Source of the DNA: TMED26 sp042088965
Lineage (GTDB): Bacteria > Pseudomonadota > Alphaproteobacteria > Thalassobaculales > Thalassobaculaceae
Direction: 5' to 3'
Length of the DNA stretch: 40,025 nt
Assembly: GCA_042088965.1 (NCBI GenBank)
Contig: JBELLC010000009.1
Span: 1-40,025, forward strand
Positions 1 to 7,966 of this stretch are shown here, one piece after another. The first letter of the stretch is position 1; each line of letters opens with the position of its first letter. Position numbers and translations under genes: made by a program. A model generated the notes under the pieces. The model was given only the letters and a program-made list of their open reading frames with translations, made no database searches and was not told the origin of the DNA.

Positions 1-535
1 ATGATATGAGAGTTGGTGCGGGTACTCCGCAATGAACCAGCCCCTGGGCACCACACTTTGATTTTTCCTTGATATATCTACATAATTGCCGCGTGAAGCT
101 GTTCCACGCTTTCGCAGCGTGTGGAACACCGCGCCCTTGAAATCGCGCCTGTCTTCGCCTGATCTAGATATTGCAGAATGAGCGTTTTGGCACTTCCGGG
201 TAGCGGATCGGATGTAAGGCTCTGTATTCATTTGATGCTCGGATTTGCCGGCGCTTGGCAAGCCAATCGGCGCGTTTCTTTAAAAAAGGCCAGCTTAAAC
301 CAATGATCCAGCCACCGAGAAACACCACGAATATAGTGTCAAAATCTACCAAGTAGGATGTCAGTCCGCAACGCGGGAGCGTGATCTGGCAACAACCTGC
401 GCTTCGGCGGGCTGATGATGGACTGGCGCGGTTGAGACCATTGCTTACGCGCAATCCACCACCAAAGCCTCATAGACGGAGACTTAAGACGGATATAATA
501 TTTATGAGGTAGTGCGATAGATATAGAGCGAGGTA
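1..535. other. 535-base stretch without a well-supported gene
   Basis: No recognisable protein or RNA gene is seen here. The first 57 bases carry a short open frame on the plus strand (frame 2) that could be the tail of a gene cut by the window edge, but it is too short to name. On the minus strand an open frame runs from 454 to 164 with only TTG starts. Its downstream half, starting at a TTG near 352, would encode about 62 residues with one hydrophobic segment (IFVVFLGGWIIGLSW) followed by a basic tail, so a small single-pass membrane protein is possible. No ribosome binding site supports either start. Confidence 0.4.
101..127. other. Imperfect stem-loop
   Basis: The arms GTTCCA-CGCT and AGCG-tg-TGGAAC pair over 10 base pairs with a 2-base bulge and a 5-base loop. 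No T-tract follows on either side, so this is not a standard intrinsic terminator. The role is unknown. It may belong to the end of a gene left of the window. Confidence 0.35.
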
Positions 536-538
536 ATG

Positions 539-1684
539 ATGTCGGAGATTACTACGCAAATGTTGATCATGAGCGATGCCGATATCGCGTCGCGCAAAGC
601 CATCGCTGGCGACGATCACATCCTCAATTACTACATTGCAAAGACAGGCGAAACCACGCCGCAATTTACGGAGCCAAGTCCCGGTGCATCAGATTGGGAA
701 CTGACCACCATGCGCGAGACGGCTGCAAATGTCAGCATTCATACCAACCTAAAATTGGTTGAACAAGCCTCACCGACAAATGCTGATTTTTACCTTTATA
801 TCCATGGCAGTGAAAATAATTACGCGCTTTACGGTGATAACTCGGGTGCCAGTATCGGCACCGTTACCATGACCGCAACGTCTGTGCCGTCGGCAAGTGG
901 TCACTATATGACAGAAGCAGCCTGGAAAGGTGTGTTTGTGCACGAGATCGGCCATCTTGTGGGGCTTGAACATCCTTTTGATACCGATGATGGAGATGGG
1001 GTTGATAGCAGTGCCACCGAATTTCCGGGGGTGACGGCGATGGGGTGGAACAATTCGTGGGACCCAGAGGACTTTTTGCCCCTTGATGTTCAAAGCTTGC
1101 AGGAGATTTGGGGCACAGCCGCGACAGCAGATGCAAATAATTTAACAGGTGATCGTTTTAGCAACAGCTTTAGCGGCGGTGCCGGTGCCGACACACTCAG
1201 TGGTGGGGCCGGTGATGACCTTATCTATGGCAATCTTGATGAAGATCGGATTGTCGGCGGCGACGGCTTTGATACATTATTTGGCGGCCAGCAAGCGGAT
1301 CTTGTCTTTGGGCTGGCCGATGCAGATGCTGTTTATGGCAACAGGGAAAATGATACGCTGTATGGGGGGCCTGGTGATGATCAGCTGTTTGGTGGTCAAG
1401 ACGATGATGTGGTTTATGGTGAAACGGGCGACGACCGGATCGACGGTAATCGCGGCAATGACACCTTGTTTGGCGGCGATGGTGGAGATCGCTTTGTGAT
1501 TTCCAAGGGCCAAGATGTGGTCGCGGATTTCTCGGTTGTCGAGGACCGTATCGAAACCGCAGATGCCTTCAATGCAATTTATCAAGCTGTCTCCGGCGCA
1601 AATCTTGTTTTGACCGACAGCGATGGCGATATGCTGACCCTGATCGGCGTTACCGCCACATTAGATGAAAGCTATTTTGTTTAA
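539..1684 (+). CDS. Serralysin-like RTX metalloprotease (M10 type), probable type I secretion substrate
   Basis: The predicted product is an exported zinc protease. An N-terminal metzincin domain carries HEIGHLVGLEH (about residues 135-145), matching HExxHxxGxxH with three zinc-binding histidines, followed by a plausible Met-turn (TAMGW, about 166-170). Residues about 205-320 hold roughly ten glycine/aspartate-rich nonapeptide RTX repeats of GGxGxDxLx type, which in this family bind calcium after export. There is no Sec signal. The C-terminus ends DESYFV, an acidic residue followed by hydrophobic ones, as in serralysin-type T1SS signals. The start at 539 is preferred to the ATG at 536 because GAGG at 530-533 is then 5 bases away rather than 2. 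No exporter is adjacent. Two T1SS exporters lie about 12 and 33 kb downstream, so export by either is inferred. Confidence 0.88.
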   Translation: MSEITTQMLIMSDADIASRKAIAGDDHILNYYIAKTGETTPQFTEPSPGASDWELTTMRETAANVSIHTNLKLVEQASPTNADFYLYIHGSENNYALYGDNSGASIGTVTMTATSVPSASGHYMTEAAWKGVFVHEIGHLVGLEHPFDTDDGDGVDSSATEFPGVTAMGWNNSWDPEDFLPLDVQSLQEIWGTAATADANNLTGDRFSNSFSGGAGADTLSGGAGDDLIYGNLDEDRIVGGDGFDTLFGGQQADLVFGLADADAVYGNRENDTLYGGPGDDQLFGGQDDDVVYGETGDDRIDGNRGNDTLFGGDGGDRFVISKGQDVVADFSVVEDRIETADAFNAIYQAVSGANLVLTDSDGDMLTLIGVTATLDESYFV

Positions 1685-1744
1685 GATTTCGGGGCTATGC
1701 TTTCTGCCCATCATCTCCTCTCCGGCTGGAATACTGTGAAAATC

Positions 1745-2569
1745 ATGAATGACAAGATCTCTCAACAAGATGCCTTGCGGGCGCGTTATGGTGCGGCCAT
1801 GCCAGTGGCGGGGCCTTGGAATGACCACCTGTCCCTGCTGTTGTCGCATCGGTCGGTGCGGGCCTATGCGCCAGATCCTCTGCCAGCAGGTACATTGGAA
1901 ACCTTGGTTGCCGCAGGCCAGTCAGCGGCCACCAGTTCAAACCTACAAGTTTGGTCTGTCGTGGCTATTACCGATCCTGTGAAGAAAGCGAAATTGGCGG
2001 AATACGCCGGTGGGCAAAAGCATATTGAGCAATGCCCGTTGTTTTTGATTTGGGTCGCGGATCTCGCACGCAATCAACGTGTTGGCGCGGAAGCTGGCAT
2101 TGAAATGGAAAGTGCGGCTTACTTGGAGACATTTTTGGTGGCCGCAATTGATGCGGCGTTGGCGGCACAGAACGCTGTCATTGCGGCGGAATCCCTTGAT
2201 TTATCGACGGTTTACATTGGTGCGATGCGAAATCAGCCGGAAGCGGTTGCCGAGATGCTTGGGTTGCCGCTGGGCACGATGGCGGTCTTTGGCCTTTGTG
2301 TTGGTTATGCTGCTGACGGTGCTGAAGGCGAGGTTAAACCCCGTCTGCCCCAGCCCGCCGTGTTATTTCAGGAGCGTTATGGGGTCGCCGATGAAGCAGC
2401 CCTTCGGGCGGCCTATGATGAGGAGATGGGGGCATTTTCGCGCCGTCAGAACATGGTAAGTGAGAGTTGGAGCGGTCGTGTGCGCGAGCGTATGGGGCCG
2501 CTGGCATCTATGAAGGGCCGTGATCGTCTCAAGGAAATTGTCCGAAAATTAGGCTTCCCCTTGCGCTGA
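1745..2569 (+). CDS. NfsA-like nitroreductase (FMN flavoprotein)
   Basis: This looks like a member of the oxygen-insensitive NADPH nitroreductase family, which reduces nitroaromatics, quinones or flavins with FMN in the cytoplasm. The family hallmarks are an N-terminal HRSVRAY segment for FMN phosphate binding, AASSSNLQ-like text (here ATSSNLQVWS) and the central GAMRNQPEAVAEMLGLP region followed by FGLCVGYA. The C-terminal tail (SWSGRVRERM and after) matches NfsA-type enzymes. An upstream ATG at 1697 would add 16 residues that do not look like family sequence, so the start at 1745 is chosen, although neither start has a strong ribosome binding site. It follows the RTX protease on the same strand but no functional link is evident. 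Confidence 0.85.
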   Translation: MNDKISQQDALRARYGAAMPVAGPWNDHLSLLLSHRSVRAYAPDPLPAGTLETLVAAGQSAATSSNLQVWSVVAITDPVKKAKLAEYAGGQKHIEQCPLFLIWVADLARNQRVGAEAGIEMESAAYLETFLVAAIDAALAAQNAVIAAESLDLSTVYIGAMRNQPEAVAEMLGLPLGTMAVFGLCVGYAADGAEGEVKPRLPQPAVLFQERYGVADEAALRAAYDEEMGAFSRRQNMVSESWSGRVRERMGPLASMKGRDRLKEIVRKLGFPLR

Positions 2570-2594
2570 AAAACCATTTTTGCTTGATGCGATG

Positions 2595-2918
2595 TTAGCG
2601 CCCGATGGCCACGGAGAGCATGTATAACGGCATGTGGGCCTTGCGGTCGATGGGGTCGTAATAAGCGTCAGCCCGTGTGAAAAGTCCCTGATTTTCAAGG
2701 GGCCTGACACGGCTGCCGGAATCAATCAGAAAGCACGTGCCCTCGCTCATTTTTGTGATCGCAGTCATATACATATCGCTGCCAGAACTGATCGCGTCGA
2801 CTAGGTCATTGCGGTCTATACAGCCCAAGGTGGTCTCCACAGTCCGCTTGATGTCGGCAGCATTTACCTGCCCTGAAAAGGACAAGGTCATGAGGATGAG
2901 GGCTAAAAAATACTTCAT
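2595..2918 (-). CDS. Small exported protein of unknown function
   Basis: The 107-residue product begins with a clear Sec signal peptide (MKYFLALILMTLSFSGQVNA, cleavage after ANA-like VNA). The mature part is about 87 residues with two cysteines (in LGCID and GTCFL) that could form a disulfide in the periplasm. No family is recognised. The mature protein has the feel of small DUF-type periplasmic proteins of alphaproteobacteria. The gene is convergent with the nitroreductase (25 bases between stops). There is no Shine-Dalgarno sequence. A promoter-like pair at 2925-2954 puts the expected transcript start at or next to the ATG, so translation may be leaderless. Confidence 0.65.
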   Translation of the reverse strand: MKYFLALILMTLSFSGQVNAADIKRTVETTLGCIDRNDLVDAISSGSDMYMTAITKMSEGTCFLIDSGSRVRPLENQGLFTRADAYYDPIDRKAHMPLYMLSVAIGR

Positions 2919-2924
2919 TTGAGT

Positions 2925-2954
2925 ATTTTAACACAACTAAGCAGGGTTTGTTAA
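2925..2954 (-). promoter_or_regulatory. Candidate promoter for a leaderless transcript
   Basis: Read on the minus strand, TTAACA (2954-2949) and TAAAAT (2930-2925) are separated by 18 bases, close to the sigma-70 consensus. Only six bases separate the -10 element from the ATG at 2918, so the predicted transcript would start at or within a base or two of the start codon. This fits the missing ribosome binding site of the gene. Confidence 0.45.
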
Positions 2955-3054
2955 AATTTTTATAAACCTATGAGGGTTTTTTAGCGCGGCCATATAATCA
3001 GGGCCGTGGCATGTTTGCCGCGATCCAAGGCCTGCTGTGCCGCGTATTACCCAT

Positions 3055-3528
3055 ATGACATTACGAGCCCCTTTCTTTGCTGCCAGCGTTTCTGTTGGCC
3101 TTTCCGCCAGTATCGCAATGACGGGATTGGCCCATGCAGGCGCGTCAGTGCAGGTCTTCTTGGCCAAACAGCAATGGCAAACGCGCCTGCTCGTTTTAAA
3201 TGCAGCGACAGCTCACAGTGCGCTGATCGAAAGTCAAAAAGTCGCCTTGGCGGGCCATGACAGGGGGATCTGTGAGCGTCACATACGGTTGCTGACGATC
3301 ACCGATCAGGCTGTTTATTTTGAGGGGGTGGCGGTGAATTTGGCGGTAGCGGATTTACGACAGCATTTGCAACTCGTTGGCGCGGTTGTGCTGCTGATTG
3401 GCAAAGATGGCAGCATTAAGCGGCGTCGCAGCGCGGCAATATCCGCCCAGGATTTGTTTATGATCATTGATGGTATGGCAATGCGGCAGGCAGAAATGCG
3501 CGCCAGCGATGATAGATGTGAAGGATAA
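3055..3528 (+). CDS. Exported DUF4174-like protein
   Basis: The 157-residue product starts with a Sec signal peptide that ends AHAG (MTLRAPFF... GLAHAG). The mature domain resembles DUF4174: a QQWQTRLLVLNA opening with the W-x-x-R-hydrophobic pattern, a central CERHIRLLTI strand, and a closing VVLLIGKDGSIKRR ... LFMIIDGMAMRQAEM block that matches the family's GKDG and ID-x-MPMR-x-E motifs. DUF4174 proteins have a thioredoxin-like look but their function is not established, and no CxxC is present here. An in-frame GTG at 3037 is possible but would put charged residues ahead of the signal peptide. The stop is six bases before the next gene, so the two are probably co-transcribed. Confidence 0.75.
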   Translation: MTLRAPFFAASVSVGLSASIAMTGLAHAGASVQVFLAKQQWQTRLLVLNAATAHSALIESQKVALAGHDRGICERHIRLLTITDQAVYFEGVAVNLAVADLRQHLQLVGAVVLLIGKDGSIKRRRSAAISAQDLFMIIDGMAMRQAEMRASDDRCEG

Positions 3529-3534
3529 TTGGTG

Positions 3535-4809
3535 ATGACCCTGGCTTTTGATGACAACATTGAGGCAACAGTGCCGAGTGGCAATACGTGGCGGCCGTCG
3601 CGGGCAGCGGCCTTGCAGCGGTTAACGGCTTTTCTGCCCTTGGCCGGTAAGGTTTATGCAAGTCGCCGGAACTTTGATCTTGGACCGGGTCACCATCAAC
3701 ACGTGTCAGCCCTGTCACCCTGGATTCGGCATCGTCTTGTATTGGAATCAGAGGTGGCGGCGGCTGTATTGGCGCGGCATCGTTTTCAAGCGGCGGAGAA
3801 ATTCATCCAAGAAGTTTGCTGGCGCAGCTATTGGAAAGGCTGGTTGGAATTGCGGCCATCGGTCTGGGATGACTATCGTCACCACTTGGGCAGACAGGTC
3901 GCCGCCCTTCAAAAAGATGGTCATCTTAAGCAACGCTATCAAAATGCTTTGGCTGGCGAAACCGGCATTGACTGCTTTGATGCTTGGGCCCATGAGCTGA
4001 CAACGACGGGGTATTTGCACAACCATGCGCGCATGTGGTTCGCCAGCATCTGGATTTTTAACCTTGGTCTGCCATGGGAGTTGGGGGCTGACTTCTTTTT
4101 AGGTCATCTGCTGGACGGCGATGCCGCGTCAAATACGCTATCTTGGCGCTGGGTTGCAGGTCTGCAAACAGCGGGTAAGGAATATCGGGCAACGGCGGCC
4201 AATATTCAGACATTCACCGATGGACGGTTTGATCCCACAGGGCAATTGACACAGCGGGCGACGGCACCAGAATTCACCCCGCCCCCCGCGATTGGGACAG
4301 TGCCCCAAGCAGGCAATATTGACCCTGCTGGCCGAACCGGGCTTTTGATCAGCGATGATGATCTGGGTTTACATGATTTGGCGTTGCCTGGAGATCCTGG
4401 CGATGGGCCAAGTTGGCAGACGGTTCTGGCGCTTAACAGCAGCGGCTATCGCTCGCCTCTCAAAACGGCTGATCAGGTGCGTGATTTCACGACCGCAGCG
4501 ATCGGCGACGCGCTGACAGGAATGGGTATAAAAAACACCATGCCGACGACCGTTCAGACCGATTTTGATTGTCAGACGGTGCTGGCCTGGGCGCGGCAGC
4601 ATAGGCTGTCGCAAGTGGTGTGGTTAACCCCCACCACCGGGCCAACGCAGGATCGCTTGGCAAACCTTGCAGCAGAGCTTGCAGCGCAAGGCTGTCAGCT
4701 CGTGCGGCACTTTCGGCCGTGGGATCGGCGGGCTTGGCCGCATGCGACGCACGGATTTTTCCGTTTTAAAAAGACCATACCAAGCTTGCTTGAGGCGGTT
4801 TCAGGGTAA
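3535..4809 (+). CDS. Photolyase/cryptochrome-like FAD-binding protein with apparently permuted domains
   Basis: Residues about 15-235 match the helical FAD-binding domain of the DNA photolyase/cryptochrome family: RNFDLGPGHH, LSPWIRHRL, WRSYWKGWLELRP, HNHARMW (162-168) and DGDAASNTLSWRWVAGLQT (about 195-213), the FAD and lesion-pocket block. The usual N-terminal antenna Rossmann domain is missing. Instead, residues about 269-424 look like that domain moved to the end: LLISDDDLGLHDLAL resembles the first strand and the D-L-R-L-x-D motif of photolyases, and a later VVWLTPTTGPTQDRL stretch looks like another strand-loop. Light-dependent repair or light sensing is inferred from the family and is not proven. 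AAGGA at 3521-3525 sits nine bases from the ATG at 3535, supporting this start. A DUF4174 gene lies directly upstream. Confidence 0.85.
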   Translation: MTLAFDDNIEATVPSGNTWRPSRAAALQRLTAFLPLAGKVYASRRNFDLGPGHHQHVSALSPWIRHRLVLESEVAAAVLARHRFQAAEKFIQEVCWRSYWKGWLELRPSVWDDYRHHLGRQVAALQKDGHLKQRYQNALAGETGIDCFDAWAHELTTTGYLHNHARMWFASIWIFNLGLPWELGADFFLGHLLDGDAASNTLSWRWVAGLQTAGKEYRATAANIQTFTDGRFDPTGQLTQRATAPEFTPPPAIGTVPQAGNIDPAGRTGLLISDDDLGLHDLALPGDPGDGPSWQTVLALNSSGYRSPLKTADQVRDFTTAAIGDALTGMGIKNTMPTTVQTDFDCQTVLAWARQHRLSQVVWLTPTTGPTQDRLANLAAELAAQGCQLVRHFRPWDRRAWPHATHGFFRFKKTIPSLLEAVSG

Positions 4810-4835
4810 GCGTCTAACCGTTGCCTCCCCTGCTG

Positions 4836-5717
4836 TTAGAGGGCCGGTTCTGCTTGGCGATCACGCACAAAGGGGTAAATCAAGGATTTGTCCTGTGTCG
4901 GCTGAGCATCTGAAAAGGCCGCAATTGCCTCATAGGCTTGGGCGATGGTTGCCCCAGGGCAGCCCTCCTCAGCAGCCCCCTCAACAAATAAGCTCAGGTC
5001 CTTTTTAATGATATGTGCCTCGGCGCCCGTGCCGTCATATCGGCCGTTGGCGATATGCTGGGGAAAGACATTCATGGTGCCAAAGCTTTGCCCGGAACTG
5101 ACGTTAATCACCTCGAGCATCTGGTGCATATCGAGGCCGCCGCGCTCGCCATAGGCAAGACCTTCGGAAATAACCACCAGTGAGGCGATATACAGCGCAT
5201 TATTCGTGACTTTCATGCGTTGGCCCTGGCCGGGCTCTTGGCCGACATGAAAAATATTGGCCGCATACCCTTCGATCAGCGGGCGGGCCGCTGTTAAAGC
5301 GGCGGTTGTGCCGCTGACCATAGAACTTAAGCTGGCTTCTTTGGCGCGCAAAGGCAGGCCTGAAACAGGCGCATCCAGATAATCAAACCCTGCTGCCGCC
5401 AGGATGGCGGCATTCCCGCGCGCGGCATCTTCGCCAATGGTGCAGGCATCAACAATAATCTTTCCGCTATGGCCGCTGGCAGCAATCTCTTCGACCACAG
5501 CCCGATTAATGGCAACTGTCGGCAATGACAAGGCAAGCACGTCAGCGCGCCGCACCACTTCGCCGACAGATTGGGCAATCTCTGCGCCTGTGGGCGCGCG
5601 TTCGGCTGTCCCCGCGGCATCATAAACGATCATCGCATGGCCTTTGGCGCGGATATTTGCAGCCATCGGTTGGCCCATATTGCCAAGGCCAATAAAGCCC
5701 AAAATCTTCTCAGACAT
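4836..5717 (-). CDS. 3-hydroxyisobutyrate-dehydrogenase-like NAD(P) oxidoreductase
   Basis: This is a beta-hydroxyacid dehydrogenase of about the family's normal length (293 residues). The N-terminus has the dinucleotide fold GFIGLGNMGQPMAANI (residues 7-22). The substrate-binding loop is DAPVSGLPLRAKEASL (about 115-130) and the catalytic lysine is K169 in MKVTNNAL. Such enzymes oxidise short 3-hydroxyacids such as 3-hydroxyisobutyrate, tartronate semialdehyde or related compounds, and the exact substrate cannot be read here. A purine-rich GGGAGGGGGGAG lies upstream of the ATG, giving a strong ribosome binding site. The gene converges with the photolyase-like gene, and a HIRAN protein gene lies upstream in the same direction. 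Confidence 0.88.
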   Translation of the reverse strand: MSEKILGFIGLGNMGQPMAANIRAKGHAMIVYDAAGTAERAPTGAEIAQSVGEVVRRADVLALSLPTVAINRAVVEEIAASGHSGKIIVDACTIGEDAARGNAAILAAAGFDYLDAPVSGLPLRAKEASLSSMVSGTTAALTAARPLIEGYAANIFHVGQEPGQGQRMKVTNNALYIASLVVISEGLAYGERGGLDMHQMLEVINVSSGQSFGTMNVFPQHIANGRYDGTGAEAHIIKKDLSLFVEGAAEEGCPGATIAQAYEAIAAFSDAQPTQDKSLIYPFVRDRQAEPAL

Positions 5718-5806
5718 AGTGGTTCTCCCCCCCTCCCGTTTTTTATGACTTTTTGTTTACAAGCTTCAGGCGTTGGTCACAATGGCTCACAAGCGCTGGC
5801 GGGAAA

Positions 5807-6127
5807 TTAAAGCGCGTCCATATCTGTCAATATCTGGGTATCGAGGTAAAGCTGTGGTTGGCGGGCGTCGCCTGCGGCACGAATATTGCGGACGATAATG
5901 TTTAAGGGGCGATCATTGTCGATGATATCAGCGACCCAAACGGCATGTTTGGCTGGCACATAGCCGAGCATTTGATCGTCATATAACAGCTTTACAGCAG
6001 CGCCATCATAGGGGTTGTCCGCTTCACGTTGAAATTGAAGCTTGGCGCCAATGGTCACTTTTTCAGCCGCATCTTGTCGGCTTGGCACCATTGTTATTCC
6101 CGCGATATATGACGGATAAATGCCCAT
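5807..6127 (-). CDS. Stand-alone HIRAN-domain protein
   Basis: The 106-residue protein is essentially a single HIRAN domain. The diagnostic pieces are YIAGITM at the start, LQFQREADNPYDGAAVKLL with the conserved R-E-x-D-N-x-x-D-x-x-A-V pattern, and MLGYVPAKHAVWVADII. In eukaryotic HLTF and Rad5 this domain binds 3' DNA ends at stalled forks, while bacterial solo versions are mostly uncharacterised. There is no helicase or nuclease domain attached, and none is adjacent. The ATG at 6127 has no strong ribosome binding site. It is divergent from the monooxygenase gene. Confidence 0.82.
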   Translation of the reverse strand: MGIYPSYIAGITMVPSRQDAAEKVTIGAKLQFQREADNPYDGAAVKLLYDDQMLGYVPAKHAVWVADIIDNDRPLNIIVRNIRAAGDARQPQLYLDTQILTDMDAL

Positions 6128-6306
6128 GCACGTAAAAATAGCAAAACAAATCTCGCTTGTCTAACCGCCGTTTGGTATGCCGCTATTCATGCCAACAATG
6201 ATTGTCTTATGTGCCTGTCTGGCTGCGACCTGTCGCTGCATCCCCCTTGGCCAATGGCATTGCGGTTGGTAGATTTCGCAAAAGGCAATGCTAAGGGAGA
6301 GAAATA

Positions 6307-7893
6307 ATGTCTGATCGCGTTGACGTAGTTGTTGTTGGAGCCGGGTTTGCTGGCATGTATTTATTGTATCGTCTGCGCCAGATGGGCCTAACCGCCCTCG
6401 CTGTTGAAGCAGGCGACGGCGTTGGTGGTACCTGGTATTGGAACCGATATCCAGGCGCGCGCTGCGACATTGAAAGCTTGCAATACTCCTATCAATTTGA
6501 CCCCGAATTGCAGCAAGAATGGTCCTGGTCAGAGCGATTTTCAGCACAACCAGAGCTCCTGACCTATGCAAATCACGTTGCTGACCGCCATGATCTGCGC
6601 CGCGATATCCGTTTTAATTGGCGGGTGAAAAAGGCTGAATATGGCAGTGATGGCGATTGGTGTTTAACGGCCGAAGATGGCCGCACAGTGCGCGGTCGCT
6701 TCTGCGTTATGGCGACAGGCTGTTTGTCGGTGCCGCATTGGCCAAAGATTGATGGTTTGTCCGATTTTGGGGGCGAGACCTTGCACACCGCCCTATGGCC
6801 GCATCATAAGGTTGATTTCAAAGGCTTGCGTGTGGCGGTTATTGGTACAGGCTCCTCAGCGGTTCAATCCTTGCCGCATATCGCCAGTGAAGCGGCTCAA
6901 GTCACGGTTTTTCAGCGAACCGCAAATTACTCGATCCCAGCGCATAACGGGCCGATGGATAAGGCGCGCGAGCAAGAATTTAAAGCTGACTATGACCGAA
7001 TCCGTGCGGCGGCCAAACAAACCCCGCCAGGTATTTTGGCTGAGTATGGTAGCGCCTCGCTTGCGGACTCAGATGTCGATGATTATACAAATAGCTTGGA
7101 GAAGCGATGGCAAGCAGGTGGCCTGACTTTCCTAGCCGATTACGCTGATGTCTTGCTTGATCCGGAGGCCAATGCCCGGGCAGCAGATTTTGTCCGCAAT
7201 AAGATTCGAGCTGTTGTGAAAGACCCTGCGACGGCGGAAACCCTCTGTCCAAAAAATATTATTGGCGGCAAGCGGCTCTGCCTCGATAGCCATTATTTTG
7301 AAACCTACAACCGTGATAATGTCAGCTTGGTTGACCTGCGATCGACGCCAATTGATGAAATCACCGCCAAGGGTATTTCTTGGGCGGCGCAACATCGTGA
7401 GTTTGATGTCATTGTGGTGGCAACAGGCTTTGATGCCATGACAGGGGCATTGCGGAATATTGATATCCGCGGCACTGCCGACGATAGTCTAAGCGAGCGT
7501 TGGGCAGATGGGCCAAGCAGTTATCTTGGCTTGGCGATGGCAGATTTTCCAAACCTGTTCACCGTGACGGGCCCAGGCAGTCCCTCTGTCTTTACCAATA
7601 TGCTGCCAACGATCGAACAGCATGTGGAATGGATCACTGATTGTATCGGTTTCATGAATGAGCGGAATTTGACCCGCATTGAGGCCAGTGCAGCGGCTGA
7701 AAAAGAATGGTGGGATCATGTCCAGGATGTGGCCGCAGTTGGCCTGAAAGCTAGCACAGAAAGCTGGTATATGGGTGCAAATGTGGCCGGCAAGGCACGC
7801 GTCTTCATGCCATATTTTGGTGGCTTTCCTGAATACTGTCGGCGTTGTGAAGCTGTCGCAAATGATGATTATGCAGGTTTTGAATTTGCCTAA
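6307..7893 (+). CDS. Baeyer-Villiger-type flavin monooxygenase
   Basis: The 528-residue enzyme belongs to the class B flavoprotein monooxygenases and is closest in layout to cyclohexanone monooxygenase. The FAD fold is VVVGAGFAGMYLLYRL (residues 8-23) followed by GGTWYWNRYPGARCD, typical of the group. The BVMO fingerprint FxGxxxHTxxWP is present as FGGETLHTALWP (154-165), and the NADPH fold follows as VAVIGTGSSAVQ (176-187). A late VVVATGFDAMTG is the second conserved ATG motif. The enzyme would insert oxygen next to a ketone carbonyl or oxidise a heteroatom, but the substrate is not readable. AAGGGAGAG gives a good ribosome binding site. The gene is transcribed alone. Confidence 0.93.
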   Translation: MSDRVDVVVVGAGFAGMYLLYRLRQMGLTALAVEAGDGVGGTWYWNRYPGARCDIESLQYSYQFDPELQQEWSWSERFSAQPELLTYANHVADRHDLRRDIRFNWRVKKAEYGSDGDWCLTAEDGRTVRGRFCVMATGCLSVPHWPKIDGLSDFGGETLHTALWPHHKVDFKGLRVAVIGTGSSAVQSLPHIASEAAQVTVFQRTANYSIPAHNGPMDKAREQEFKADYDRIRAAAKQTPPGILAEYGSASLADSDVDDYTNSLEKRWQAGGLTFLADYADVLLDPEANARAADFVRNKIRAVVKDPATAETLCPKNIIGGKRLCLDSHYFETYNRDNVSLVDLRSTPIDEITAKGISWAAQHREFDVIVVATGFDAMTGALRNIDIRGTADDSLSERWADGPSSYLGLAMADFPNLFTVTGPGSPSVFTNMLPTIEQHVEWITDCIGFMNERNLTRIEASAAAEKEWWDHVQDVAAVGLKASTESWYMGANVAGKARVFMPYFGGFPEYCRRCEAVANDDYAGFEFA

Positions 7894-7901
7894 AGGGGCA
7901 C

Positions 7902-7929
7902 CACGGGCGGCCTGATGGGGTCGCCCGTG
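7902..7929. terminator. Stem-loop between convergent genes
   Basis: CACGGGCG and CGCCCGTG form a perfect 8-base-pair stem around a 12-base loop, between the ends of the monooxygenase and the CitE-like gene. There is no T-tract, so it may be a weak or Rho-assisted bidirectional terminator, or an mRNA-stabilising 3' hairpin. Confidence 0.45.
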
Positions 7930-7966
7930 CCGTGTAAATCTGCGGATGACCCCGATGCGCGGTTGA

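Noticed and set aside
164..454. Minus-strand open frame of 96 codons
   Set aside because: Only TTG starts, no ribosome binding site and a low-complexity first third. Only the last ~62 codons look protein-like, so it is mentioned in the region note and not called.
1149..1499. Long open frames overlapping the RTX gene in other frames
   Set aside because: They are products of the repetitive Gly/Asp codons in the RTX region and show no independent features.
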